Shown: piece by piece, positions 1 to 9,314 of the stretch | How the letters are laid out: each line of letters starts with the position of its first letter | Position numbering within the stretch: position 1 is the stretch's first letter | Assembly (NCBI GenBank): GCA_934149005.1 | Contig: CAKPDN010000006.1 | Location: 1-64,000, forward strand | Source: an uncultured Clostridia bacterium | GTDB taxonomy: Bacteria > Bacillota > Clostridia > TANB77 > CAG-508 | Reading direction: 5' to 3' | DNA: 64,000 nt | The notes under the pieces: generated by a model | Database searches by the model: none | Told to the model about the DNA's origin: nothing | What the model saw: the letters and a program-made list of their open reading frames with translations, nothing else | Made by a program: the position numbers and the translations under genes

Positions 1-1
1 A

Positions 2-928
2 AAAGTACCATATCAAGTAACAGCAAATGGAAAATATGTGTTTAATGTATCAGGAACATATAATGGAAAAGAAATAAGTGAAGAAAAAGAAGTAATAGTA
101 AATCAATTTCAAGGAGTACAGGGGGTAGTTGCCTATGATGCAGGAGATTGGACAGCAGAAGAAATAGAAAGTCTAAAAACAGCAGGATTATATAATTTAA
201 ATGCAGATTGTTCATCAAGTGCTACTAGTGGTTTAAATTTTACGTTTGGAGGATTTACTAATAAGGAAAGTAGTGATGCAACAAATAGTAAGATAATAAC
301 AAGTAAAAATAAGAGTGTAAAAACCGGATATAAGAATTATGCCCCAAAATATGATGGATGGCAGTTATTAGAAACAGAAACTAAACAAGATGAAAATGGA
401 AATGTAATAAAAAATGCGGATGGAACAGAAAGAATATATGTGAAGAAAATAGTACATGCAGGATGTCCGGAAAATTTTGTATATTATTATACAACAGATT
501 TGGATAATTTAAGAGTAGAATATATATTATCAAGTGGATTAAGACAAACAGGATATAGCACATATAGTGCAAGAAGTTGGCAAATGTATGTAGATAATAG
601 CCAAAAAGATTTAATAGCCGATACAAAAGATAAAGATAATAATGATATAAAAGATATACATGCAATGACATATGAAGAAGCATTAGCAATAACTGGAAGC
701 ACGAGTAGGACAACTGGAATACGAAATACGGGGTCATTCTACTGGCTCGCTTCTGCTAATACCAGTTACAGTAGCTACGTAAGGCGTGTGGGCAACGAGG
801 GCAGCATTTCTGATAGCTTTAATGATTGCAGGGGGTGCCGCCCAGTTGTTTCTCTGAAGTCTGGAGTCTATATAAAGAGTGGAGATGGAGTTGAAGGTTC
901 ACCATATGTGCTTGGAATAGAAGAATAG
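2..928 (+). CDS. Surface protein, 3' part, with putative hypervariable C-terminal domain (5' end outside window)
   Basis: The frame is open from base 2 and has no stop before the left edge, so only the C-terminal ~308 residues are visible; the GTG at 38 is probably internal. The visible part has an Ig-like segment, then a domain with Gly/Ser/Asn-rich stretches, and ends with a FYWLASA...CRPVVSLKSG module near the C terminus. Modules of this layout occur in C-type-lectin-like variable proteins of clostridia, including targets of diversity-generating retroelements. Composition shifts sharply in the module: about 51% G+C by my count (71/140 over 731-870) against a strongly A+T-rich remainder. 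No reverse transcriptase or template repeat is seen in the window. The cell-surface role is inferred. Confidence 0.75.
   Translation, partial: KVPYQVTANGKYVFNVSGTYNGKEISEEKEVIVNQFQGVQGVVAYDAGDWTAEEIESLKTAGLYNLNADCSSSATSGLNFTFGGFTNKESSDATNSKIITSKNKSVKTGYKNYAPKYDGWQLLETETKQDENGNVIKNADGTERIYVKKIVHAGCPENFVYYYTTDLDNLRVEYILSSGLRQTGYSTYSARSWQMYVDNSQKDLIADTKDKDNNDIKDIHAMTYEEALAITGSTSRTTGIRNTGSFYWLASANTSYSSYVRRVGNEGSISDSFNDCRGCRPVVSLKSGVYIKSGDGVEGSPYVLGIEE
728..880 (+). other. Candidate DGR variable region (VR) within the surface protein gene
   Basis: A GC-enriched block at the 3' end of the gene encodes YWLASANTSYSSYVRR...GCRPVVSLKSG. Small polar residues (N, S, Y, D, G) dominate between the invariant YWLAS and RPVVSLKSG anchors. 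That is what adenine-specific mutagenesis of AAY codons leaves behind. The GC-rich 3' edge (CCGCCCAGTTG onward, ~838-870) would be the place for an initiation-of-mutagenic-homology sequence. The template repeat and reverse transcriptase are not visible here. Confidence 0.45.
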
Positions 929-942
929 AACATAAGAAAACG

Positions 943-975
943 TGCCTAAGTGGTTTTTGCTGCTAGGCATTTTTT
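943..975 (+). terminator. Intrinsic terminator after the surface protein gene
   Basis: TGCCTA (943-948) pairs with TAGGCA (964-969), followed directly by a run of T. It lies 15 bases after the stop codon. Confidence 0.75.
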
Positions 976-1023
976 CAATATCATAATATATTATATTTTA
1001 ATAGTTAAATATCAGAATTCTAC

Positions 1024-1052
1024 TTGTTTAATATAATAAAATTTTGTATAAT
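1024..1052 (+). promoter_or_regulatory. Predicted sigma-A promoter for murI
   Basis: TTGTTT (1024-1029), a 17-nt spacer and a perfect TATAAT (1047-1052), 29 bases before the murI start. Confidence 0.6.
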
Positions 1053-1080
1053 GTATAAAAAATGATAGAGGAAATTTAGA

Positions 1081-1839
1081 ATGGATAAAGAAAAAAGTAT
1101 AGGAATTTTTGACTCAGGAATAGGTGGAGTAACAGTATTAAAAGAAATAATAAAAATTTTACCTAATGAAAATTATATATATTATAGTGACTCAAAAAAC
1201 AATCCATATGGAGACAAAACAGATGAAGAAATTTTTAATATGTGTGATAGAATTGTAAAAAAATTTATAGAAAAAAAATGTAAAGCAATAGTAATTGCAT
1301 GTAATACAGCAAGTGCAAAAGCAGCAAGTAAATTAAGAGAAAAATATCCGGAAGAAATAATAATAGCAATAGAGCCAGCATATAAAATGGTACATGATTT
1401 TGCATATGAAAAACCAACATTAGTAATGGCAACAAAAGGAACAATTGAAAGTGAAAAATTCCATAAATTATATGAAAAATATGATAATCATAAAACATAT
1501 TTGATGGCATGTAAAGGATTAGCAGATATAATAGAAGAAGGAAATGAAGAAAAAATACAAATATATTTGAAGAAAAATTTATCAAAATATATTGGAAAAG
1601 TTGAAAATGTAGTTTTAGGATGTACACATTATCCATTAATACAAGAACAAATTTCAGAAGTTTTAGGAAATGTAAATTTTTTTAATGGAGCACCTAATTT
1701 AGCAAAACATTTGAAAGATGTATTAGAAAAAAATGATTTAATAAATAAATTAGATAATAAAGGAAATATTGATTTTATAGATTCTAGTAATTCAGAAAAT
1801 AAAAAAGAAAGATTTGTGAGACATTTGGGACAGTCCTAA
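1081..1839 (+). CDS. murI: Glutamate racemase
   Basis: Cytoplasmic Asp/Glu racemase making D-glutamate for peptidoglycan. The family signatures are clear: FDSGIGG at residues 10-16 (Asp11), the first catalytic Cys74 in IACNTASA, and the second in LGCTHYPL near residue 182. At 252 residues it is slightly shorter than the usual ~265. The start has a GAGGAAA ribosome binding site. The last residues (RHLGQS) and the stop codon are encoded inside a palindromic repeat, so the natural C terminus appears to have been replaced by repeat-encoded sequence. recN follows from its own promoter. Confidence 0.95.
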   Translation: MDKEKSIGIFDSGIGGVTVLKEIIKILPNENYIYYSDSKNNPYGDKTDEEIFNMCDRIVKKFIEKKCKAIVIACNTASAKAASKLREKYPEEIIIAIEPAYKMVHDFAYEKPTLVMATKGTIESEKFHKLYEKYDNHKTYLMACKGLADIIEEGNEEKIQIYLKKNLSKYIGKVENVVLGCTHYPLIQEQISEVLGNVNFFNGAPNLAKHLKDVLEKNDLINKLDNKGNIDFIDSSNSENKKERFVRHLGQS

Positions 1840-1868
1840 AATGTCTCACAATTTTGTCGAAAAATGTA
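1815..1868 (+). repeat. Stop-codon-associated palindromic repeat, copy A
   Basis: A 12-bp perfect stem, TGTGAGACATTT (1815-1826) with AAATGTCTCACA (1839-1850), encloses an inner GGAC-A-GTCC palindrome. It is followed by ATTTTGTCGAAAAATG. The murI TAA (1837-1839) lies inside the palindrome. Related copies end eno and clpC and follow gap and pgk. It may also act as a terminator. Confidence 0.8.
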
Positions 1869-1972
1869 AGTTATGGTTTAGTAATATATCAACATTAAAA
1901 ACAGATAAAAATATTTTCTTATTGAACAGTAACGAATGTAGATAAAAAAACAAAAAAATGTTTGCAAAACTA

Positions 1973-2001
1973 TTGACAAATATAAAAAAGAAATATATAA
2001 T
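1973..2001 (+). promoter_or_regulatory. Predicted sigma-A promoter for recN
   Basis: TTGACA (1973-1978), 17-nt spacer, TATAAT (1996-2001). The leader to the recN start is about 50 nt and contains a short inverted repeat (GAACAAA...TTTGTTC). No convincing LexA box is seen. Confidence 0.8.
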
Positions 2002-2059
2002 AAGACCGAACAAAAGGTTGTAGATAATTTGTTCTGGAAATTTTAAAGGAGGTCTTTTT

Positions 2060-3691
2060 ATGATTTCAACATTACATATAAAAAATATAGGAATAATAGA
2101 TGATTTAAGTATAGATTTAAATGAAGGTTTAAATGTTTTAACTGGTGAAACAGGAGCCGGAAAAACATTAATAATAGATTCATTAGAGATAATATCAGGT
2201 GGACGATTTTCTAAAGAAATGATAAGAAAAGGCGAGACAAATTCTTTTGTAGAAATCTGTATGTATGAACCACAAAATGAAAATTCAGTAGATGGAAATA
2301 TAATTGTATCAAGAGAAGTAAATTTAAATGGAAAAAATATGTGTAAAATAAATGGAAGAATGGTTACAGTAAATGAACTAAAAAATTTTATGAGTAAATT
2401 TATTGAAATACATGGACAAAATGATAATCAGAGTTTATTAGATAACAAATTTCATTTAAAATACTTAGATGGATATATTGGAGAAGAATTATCAAGTATA
2501 AGGGATAAATATAAAGAAAAATATCAGAGATATTTAGAAATAAAAAAAGAATTAAAAGCAAACTATGGTGATGAAAAAGAAAGAGAAAGAAAGCTAGATT
2601 TGCTGAAATATCAAGTAAATGAAATAGAAGAGGCAAATTTAAAGGAAGATGAAGAAGAAAAATTAGAAGAAAAAAGAAAAATAATGCTTAACTCAGAAAA
2701 AATATCAAAAAACTTAAATGAAGCAGATATAGCAATTGGAGAAAATAGTATTGATAGTTTAAACACAGCAATAAGAGCATTAGAAAAAATAGAAAATATT
2801 GATAATGTATATGAAAAAATATCAAGTAATTTAAAAAATATTTATTATGAATTACAAGAAATATCAAGGGATATATCAAATTATAAAGACAATGTATATT
2901 TTGATGAAGAAGAAAGAAATGAAATTGAAGAAAGACTTGATTTAATATATTCATTAAAAAGAAAATATGGAAATAATATAAAAGAAATAATTGACTATAA
3001 AAATGATATACAACATGAAATTGAACATATAGAAAATTTAGATGAATATAACAATAGATTGAGAAAAGAACTAAAACAGATAAAAGAAGCAATGATAGAT
3101 TTAGCTAGAAAAATGAACAAGTTAAGAAATGAATATGGGGCAAATTTGAGCAATAGTATAAATAAAGTATTAGAAGAACTAGAAATGAAAAATGCAAAAA
3201 TTAATATACATGTTGATTATAATGAAGAAGAATTTTTTGAAAATGGAAAAGATGAAGTGGAATTTTTTATAAGAACTAATTTGGGAGAAGATGAAAAGGC
3301 ATTGTCAAAAATTGCATCAGGTGGAGAAATGTCAAGAATAATGTTAGCAATTAAAAAAGTATTAGCTGATACAGACAAAATGCCAGTATTAATATTTGAT
3401 GAAATTGATACAGGAATAAGTGGAAAAGCAGCAAATGCAGTCGCAGAAAAATTAAAAGGAATATCAAAAAATCATCAAGTATTATGTATTTCACATTTAC
3501 CAAGTATTGCAGCTAATGCTGATTATAATTATTTTATAAGTAAAAAGGTTGTTGATGAAAGAACAAATACTAATATAAAATTGTTAAATGAAAAAGAAAC
3601 ATTAGAAGAAATTGCAAGGATTTCATCTGGAGAAATAAATGAAGCTACTATTAATTATGCTATGCAGTTGAGAAACAAAAAAGTGAGTTAA
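2060..3691 (+). CDS. recN: DNA repair protein RecN
   Basis: SMC-like ATPase acting early in double-strand-break repair and recombination. It has a Walker A GETGAGKT at residues 29-36, a long central coiled coil (roughly residues 150-370, rich in Glu/Lys), an ABC signature ASGGEMSR and a Walker B region VLIFDEIDTGISG near the C terminus. The length of 543 residues is normal for the family. A strong AAGGAGG site precedes the ATG. It is transcribed from its own promoter and looks monocistronic. Confidence 0.97.
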   Translation: MISTLHIKNIGIIDDLSIDLNEGLNVLTGETGAGKTLIIDSLEIISGGRFSKEMIRKGETNSFVEICMYEPQNENSVDGNIIVSREVNLNGKNMCKINGRMVTVNELKNFMSKFIEIHGQNDNQSLLDNKFHLKYLDGYIGEELSSIRDKYKEKYQRYLEIKKELKANYGDEKERERKLDLLKYQVNEIEEANLKEDEEEKLEEKRKIMLNSEKISKNLNEADIAIGENSIDSLNTAIRALEKIENIDNVYEKISSNLKNIYYELQEISRDISNYKDNVYFDEEERNEIEERLDLIYSLKRKYGNNIKEIIDYKNDIQHEIEHIENLDEYNNRLRKELKQIKEAMIDLARKMNKLRNEYGANLSNSINKVLEELEMKNAKINIHVDYNEEEFFENGKDEVEFFIRTNLGEDEKALSKIASGGEMSRIMLAIKKVLADTDKMPVLIFDEIDTGISGKAANAVAEKLKGISKNHQVLCISHLPSIAANADYNYFISKKVVDERTNTNIKLLNEKETLEEIARISSGEINEATINYAMQLRNKKVS

Positions 3692-3786
3692 TGTATAAAA
3701 CTGGAAAAAATGGCTAAAATAATGAAAGATTTGTCAAATAAAAATTTAAAAAGTTTCGTTTGACAAAGAGTAAAGCGAAAGGGTGA

Positions 3787-5098
<1,312 letters not shown>

Positions 5099-5117
5099 GT
5101 AAAATAGGTAAATGATA

Positions 5118-5375
5118 TTATTCAACTCTTCTTTGATTTCTTTCAGTATTAGAAATAGTGGTATTACACATTTTTTCATACTCTTTACATTTTATTTTAT
5201 AATCCATTTGCATGCACATATATCTATAATATAAATAAGCTTGTTCATATTGAGCCATAGGATTAAACATCGGATCACGATAAATATCATTCATATCAGA
5301 AGAAGGATTTCCTTGCATTTGTTGAAACATAGAAAAATCCATAAAAGGTGGCATGGTATTAAAATCTTTATCCAT
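5118..5375 (-). CDS. Small Met/Gln-rich protein of unknown function
   Basis: Not recognised. An 85-residue acidic, Met-rich protein with MDFSMFQQMQ near the N terminus and a Tyr/Cys-rich helical second half (YLYYRYMCMQMDYKIKC). The start is set at the ATG preceded by TTGGAG at proper spacing, six codons inside the longest frame. It is convergent with eno and lies downstream of ylbJ on the same strand, so a sporulation-related role is possible but unproven. No signal peptide or membrane segment is seen. Confidence 0.6.
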   Translation of the reverse strand: MDKDFNTMPPFMDFSMFQQMQGNPSSDMNDIYRDPMFNPMAQYEQAYLYYRYMCMQMDYKIKCKEYEKMCNTTISNTERNQRRVE

Positions 5376-5473
5376 AAAATCAACTCCAATCATACTAATA
5401 AAATATATGTAAAAATGCGATCAATATTCATAAAAAATATAATAATATATTTGAAAATTAATCGAAGTAGTTT

Positions 5474-6529
5474 TTATAAATTAAAATTAAAGAAAGGGAA
5501 GATACTAATAGCAATAAAAGTATAAAATGCAGCTAAAACACCATGCAGTATTTTGCCATAAATATAAGGCTTAATAGACAAATCAGTTTTAGAAGTAATA
5601 CTAAAAACTTGCAATAGAACAGAAAGTCCGCCTAAGCCAAGTAAAAAAGCTGTTATAATAATGTTAACAGAAATTGTTTTAATATTGATATTAGAAATAG
5701 AACTAATCCCATTAGTAATTTCAAGTAAACCTGTAAGAATTCCTATAATAAAAGAACTATCAATATGTAAAGAATTAAAGACAGGAGTAAGTATAAAAAC
5801 TAAGCTATTTAAAATACCACTAGTTTTTAGAATAGAAATAATACTAGAAAATATTACAACAAATCCTCCAATCATTAAGATAGTAGAAATACTATTAGAA
5901 ATACTTTTTCCTAAAACTTCACCTAAATTAGAAAATGTAACATTTTTATATTTTTTATAATTAGAATTTTTATTACTAACATAATCAGGACTAGAAGAAA
6001 ACTTCCAAAATCTGAAAATTATTCCAACGGTAATACAAGCTAAAATATGAGTAATCAATAGTAACAACCCAATAGTGGAATTTCCAAACATACTAATACC
6101 AACACTTCCTACTATAAATAAAGGGCCAGAATTGTTAGTAAAACTTAAAAGTCTTTCACATTCTTCTTTAGAACAAATGTTATTTTCTCTAAAATCACAA
6201 GCTATTTTTGCTCCAACAGGATATCCACTAATTAATCCCATAATAAAGCCAAAAGAACCTTCACCTCTAATATTGAATAAAGGTTTCATTATTTTATTAA
6301 AAAACTTGCCTAAAATATTTATAAAGTTAGTATTCATTAAAAGTTCAGTTGCAACAAAAAATGGAAAAAGTGATGGGACAACTGAATTAGCCCATAAAGA
6401 TAATCCTTTTTTTATTGCAGGCAAATTGCTAGTAGAAAACAATAGTAAACCTGTTCCAAATGCTAAAAATATTAAAGCAAATATATTTCTTTTTATTTTT
6501 AAAATGAAAAAATGATATTTCGAAAACAT
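5474..6529 (-). CDS. ylbJ: Sporulation integral membrane protein YlbJ
   Basis: Polytopic membrane protein with the nucleoside-recognition/gate fold. Features include GEGSFGFIMGLISGYPVGAK, then FTNNSGPLFIVGSVG, and about eight hydrophobic segments. YlbJ homologues in Bacillus are expressed in the mother cell under sigma-E and are needed for spore cortex formation. The start at 6529 (MFSKYHF) follows a GGTGATT site and removes 19 residues of unsupported N-terminal extension. It is divergent from the lysozyme gene. Presence with gpr and ytxC in the window supports a spore-forming host. Confidence 0.88.
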   Translation of the reverse strand: MFSKYHFFILKIKRNIFALIFLAFGTGLLLFSTSNLPAIKKGLSLWANSVVPSLFPFFVATELLMNTNFINILGKFFNKIMKPLFNIRGEGSFGFIMGLISGYPVGAKIACDFRENNICSKEECERLLSFTNNSGPLFIVGSVGISMFGNSTIGLLLLITHILACITVGIIFRFWKFSSSPDYVSNKNSNYKKYKNVTFSNLGEVLGKSISNSISTILMIGGFVVIFSSIISILKTSGILNSLVFILTPVFNSLHIDSSFIIGILTGLLEITNGISSISNINIKTISVNIIITAFLLGLGGLSVLLQVFSITSKTDLSIKPYIYGKILHGVLAAFYTFIAISIFPFFNFNL

Positions 6530-6630
6530 ATAATCACCATGCTTAAATATATGTAATAAAAGTATTAATATGTTTAATGTAAGCACTAAAATTTTTTCTT
6601 AGAATAAAATATTTTAGGAGGATATTTTGT

Positions 6631-7869
6631 ATGAAAAGACATGGATTAAAAGTTTTAGGAATATGTTTAATGTTTATTTTTACATTTATAAATTCAGTAT
6701 ATGCACTATCACCACAAACTGAATTGAATTATGAAGGAATAGATGTAAGTGATTGGCAAGGATACATAGATTATGAGCAGGTCAAAAATTTTGGAATTGA
6801 GGTTGTATATATAAAAGCGAGTCAAGGAAATAATATAAAAGACCCATATTTTGATTTGAATTATGAAAATGCTAAATTAAATAATTTAAAAGTAGGATTT
6901 TATCATTTTTTAACAGCAACAACAATTGAAGAAGCAGAGAGGCAAGCAACATTTTTTGCATCAGTTATATCTGGAAAACAAGCTGATTGTAAATTAGCAA
7001 TGGACTATGAACAATTTGATGGTGTTAGTATAGAACAAGTTAATCAAATAGCAACAGCATTTATGCAAAAATTGAAAAAATTAACCAAAAAACAAGTAAT
7101 TGTTTATAGTGATTTATATAATAGCGAGAATACTTTTGGACATGAACTTGCAAATCAAAGCGAATTATGGCTTGCTTATTATGGTAATTATAAAAATTTA
7201 GAAAATGTTAATTCAAGTTGGAATACATTTGTTGGAGTTCAATATACAGACAGAGGTAGAGTAGCAGGAATAAAAGAAAATGTAGATAGAGATTTATTTA
7301 CTAAAGAAATTTTTTTAGATGATAATTCAGAAATATCTAATACAGATAATCCGAATGATAATTATAATACAGAAACAATATATTACACAGTAAAAAGAGG
7401 AGATACATTAAGTAAAATTGCTTATCAATATAAAACAACTGTGCAAGAAATAGCAGAAATAAATGGAATAAAAAATGTTAATTTAATATATGCAGGGGAA
7501 ACTTTAAAAATAATAACAAACTCAAATAATATTGGAGGTGAAACAAATTCAACGGGAAAAACTTATTATACAATAAAAAGAGGAGATACATTATGGAAAA
7601 TAGCTAGAAGATATGGAATAAGTATACAAGATATAGTAAGCTGGAATAATATACAAAATCCAAATTTAATATATCCAGGACAAAGATTAATATTGTATGG
7701 AAATTATAAAAGTTCTAATAATCAAAATGTTTATTACACTGTAAAAAAAGGAGATACATTGTGGGGAATAGCTAGAAGATATAGAACTTGTCCAATAAAA
7801 ATCGCAAGAATTAATAGTATAAGAAATCTAAATTTAATATATCCAGGTCAAATATTAAAAATTTATTAA
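6631..7869 (+). CDS. Secreted GH25 lysozyme with three C-terminal LysM domains
   Basis: Predicted N-acetylmuramidase. A signal peptide covers residues 1 to about 26 (ending VYA), followed by a GH25 domain: GIDVSDWQG with Asp38, GFYHFLTA, and LAMDYEQF carrying the acidic catalytic residues. Three LysM repeats follow, each starting YYTVK/I-GDTL and ending near Leu-Ile-Tyr-x-Gly, which would anchor the enzyme to peptidoglycan. Length 412. An AGGAGG site lies upstream. A role in wall remodelling, spore germination or cortex lysis, or competition is inferred only from the domains and the neighbouring ylbJ. Confidence 0.92.
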   Translation: MKRHGLKVLGICLMFIFTFINSVYALSPQTELNYEGIDVSDWQGYIDYEQVKNFGIEVVYIKASQGNNIKDPYFDLNYENAKLNNLKVGFYHFLTATTIEEAERQATFFASVISGKQADCKLAMDYEQFDGVSIEQVNQIATAFMQKLKKLTKKQVIVYSDLYNSENTFGHELANQSELWLAYYGNYKNLENVNSSWNTFVGVQYTDRGRVAGIKENVDRDLFTKEIFLDDNSEISNTDNPNDNYNTETIYYTVKRGDTLSKIAYQYKTTVQEIAEINGIKNVNLIYAGETLKIITNSNNIGGETNSTGKTYYTIKRGDTLWKIARRYGISIQDIVSWNNIQNPNLIYPGQRLILYGNYKSSNNQNVYYTVKKGDTLWGIARRYRTCPIKIARINSIRNLNLIYPGQILKIY

Positions 7870-7889
7870 AATTTGTATATAAAAATGAA

Positions 7890-7943
7890 AAAAGCACATA
7901 CTTAGAATATAAGTTATTGGTTATAAAGGGGTTATGTGCTTTT
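7890..7943 (+). other. 11-bp hairpin enclosing the ribosome binding site of the next small gene
   Basis: AAAAGCACATA (7890-7900) pairs perfectly with TATGTGCTTTT (7933-7943). The 3' arm ends in TTTT directly before ATG 7944, and AAAGGGG (7925-7931) is in the loop. It may terminate lysozyme transcription, or control initiation of the small gene whose start codon abuts the stem. Confidence 0.6.
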
Positions 7944-8114
7944 ATGAATAATAAAGATTTAGGAAAAGAGATAAGAGAAAGTTCACAAGAAGTAGGAGAA
8001 GATACTACAAAATATGGAGAATTTATTACATCATATTTTGCATGGGTATCGTTACCAAAACAGAAAGAAAAAGTAGAAAAATTAGAAAATATAACAAAAA
8101 AGAAAGAAAAATAA
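7944..8114 (+). CDS. Small charged protein of unknown function
   Basis: Not recognised. A 56-residue hydrophilic protein starting MNNKDLGKEIRESSQE, with a short aromatic stretch (YFAWVSLP) and a Lys-rich tail. The ATG at 7944 is preferred over an in-frame TTG at 7917. AAAGGGG lies 12 nt upstream, but inside the loop of a hairpin whose 3' arm touches the ATG. It sits between the lysozyme gene and the ctsR promoter. Whether it is translated is uncertain. Confidence 0.5.
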   Translation: MNNKDLGKEIRESSQEVGEDTTKYGEFITSYFAWVSLPKQKEKVEKLENITKKKEK

Positions 8115-8162
8115 AGAAATAAAGAGAAAATTTATATTTTAAAGTTGAGGAAAGTAATAAAA

Positions 8163-8240
8163 AGTCAAAAAAGGTCAGAAATCAAAATTGATTTATTATA
8201 AAAATAGATTATAATATATAGTAGGTCAAAGAAAGTCAAA
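8163..8240 (+). promoter_or_regulatory. ctsR operon promoter with two CtsR operator boxes
   Basis: The heptad repeat GGTCAAA-GAA-AGTCAAA (8224-8240) matches the CtsR consensus exactly. A second box, AGTCAAA-AAA-GGTCAGA (8163-8179), has one mismatch. Between them is a promoter: TTGATT (8188-8193), 16-nt spacer, TATAAT (8210-8215). The boxes flank the promoter, as expected for CtsR autoregulation. Confidence 0.9.
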
Positions 8241-8283
8241 GACAAATATGCAAGAAATAAAAAGTTAAAAGGGGGCTGATAAA

Positions 8284-8733
8284 ATGAGAATGGCAGATGT
8301 AATAGAGGAATTTATAAAAGATTTATTTGATGATGATGATAGTAATTTTATAGAAATTCAAAGAAATGAATTAGCACAGCATTTTAATTGTGTACCATCA
8401 CAAATAAATTATGTAATATCAACAAGATTCAAGCCATCACAGGGATATTATGTAGAAAGCAAAAGGGGCGGTGGTGGAAACATCAAAATAAAAAAGATAA
8501 GTAATACAAAATCAGACTATCTAATGCATATAATAAATAATGTAGGAAAAACTATTACAGCAAATGATATAGATATTTTGCTAAGTGACTTTCTAACATA
8601 TAATATTATAACAAAACAAGAAGCTAAGCTTTTAAAGGTTGCAACAAGTGATAATGTTCTTAAATTAGATAAAGATATTAAAGATGAGGTAAGAGCAAGA
8701 ATTTTTAAAAATATGTTATTAAATATTGAGTAA
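8284..8733 (+). CDS. ctsR: Transcriptional repressor CtsR
   Basis: Class III stress-gene repressor. It has an N-terminal winged helix-turn-helix with IQRNELAQHFNCVPSQINYV and the glycine-rich wing ESKRGGGG (about residues 60-66), which contacts DNA and is the heat-sensing loop in characterised homologues. A C-terminal dimerisation domain, the target of McsB phosphorylation, follows. Length 149 is normal. It heads ctsR-mcsA-mcsB-clpC and is preceded by two CtsR boxes. The start at 8284 has an AAAGGGGG site; an ATG two codons later is an alternative. Confidence 0.96.
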   Translation: MRMADVIEEFIKDLFDDDDSNFIEIQRNELAQHFNCVPSQINYVISTRFKPSQGYYVESKRGGGGNIKIKKISNTKSDYLMHIINNVGKTITANDIDILLSDFLTYNIITKQEAKLLKVATSDNVLKLDKDIKDEVRARIFKNMLLNIE

Positions 8734-8745
8734 GGAGTGAGTGAT

Positions 8746-9294
8746 ATGTTATGTGAAAATTGTGGAAAAAAAGAAGCTAATGTTAGATATTCAGAAAATA
8801 TTAATGGAGTAAAGAGAGAAATGCATTTATGCGAAGAATGTAGTAGAAAATTAGGAATAACAGATAAAATGGACTTTAAGATGCCAGCATTGGATTTTTC
8901 TAATTTGTTTGGAAGTTTTATAGAAGATTTTAGTACACCAAGTTTTATGCCATTGTTAAATGAGGTAAAACAAATTAAATGTGATAGTTGTGGGTCAACC
9001 TTTGAAGATATTATAAATACTGGAAAATATGGATGTGCAAATTGCTATGATGTTTTTGAAGATAGAATGGATCCAATTTTGAAGAAACTACAAGGAGCTA
9101 ATAGGCATAATGGAAGATTAGGAAAAATATCAGATAATAAAGTAAAATTTAGTAAAAAAGAAGAAAAGGATGCGGAAGATAAAAACCAAAATAAATTAAA
9201 AAAGTTACAAGAAGATTTGAAAAAAGCAATTAAAGAAGAGAGATATGAAGATGCAGCAAAAATTAGAGATGAAATAAAAAAAGAAGAAAAATAA
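8746..9294 (+). CDS. mcsA: McsA, zinc-binding activator of McsB kinase
   Basis: McsA stimulates the arginine kinase McsB and aids ClpC function. Two pairs of CXXC motifs are visible: CENC...CEEC at the N terminus and CDSC...CANC in the middle. A C-terminal UVR-like helix follows (LQEDLKKAIKEERYEDAA). The ATG at 8746 (MLCENCGKK) has AAGGAG 8 nt upstream, so the in-frame GTG nine bases earlier is not used here. It begins 12 bases after the ctsR stop. Confidence 0.93.
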   Translation: MLCENCGKKEANVRYSENINGVKREMHLCEECSRKLGITDKMDFKMPALDFSNLFGSFIEDFSTPSFMPLLNEVKQIKCDSCGSTFEDIINTGKYGCANCYDVFEDRMDPILKKLQGANRHNGRLGKISDNKVKFSKKEEKDAEDKNQNKLKKLQEDLKKAIKEERYEDAAKIRDEIKKEEK

Positions 9295-9314
9295 AAAATC
9301 GAAAGGTGATAAAT

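Noticed and set aside
2008..2045. Possible LexA/SOS box upstream of recN
   Set aside because: GAAC-AAAA-GGTT resembles half of the Gram-positive LexA consensus, but the second half-site is off by one base and incomplete.
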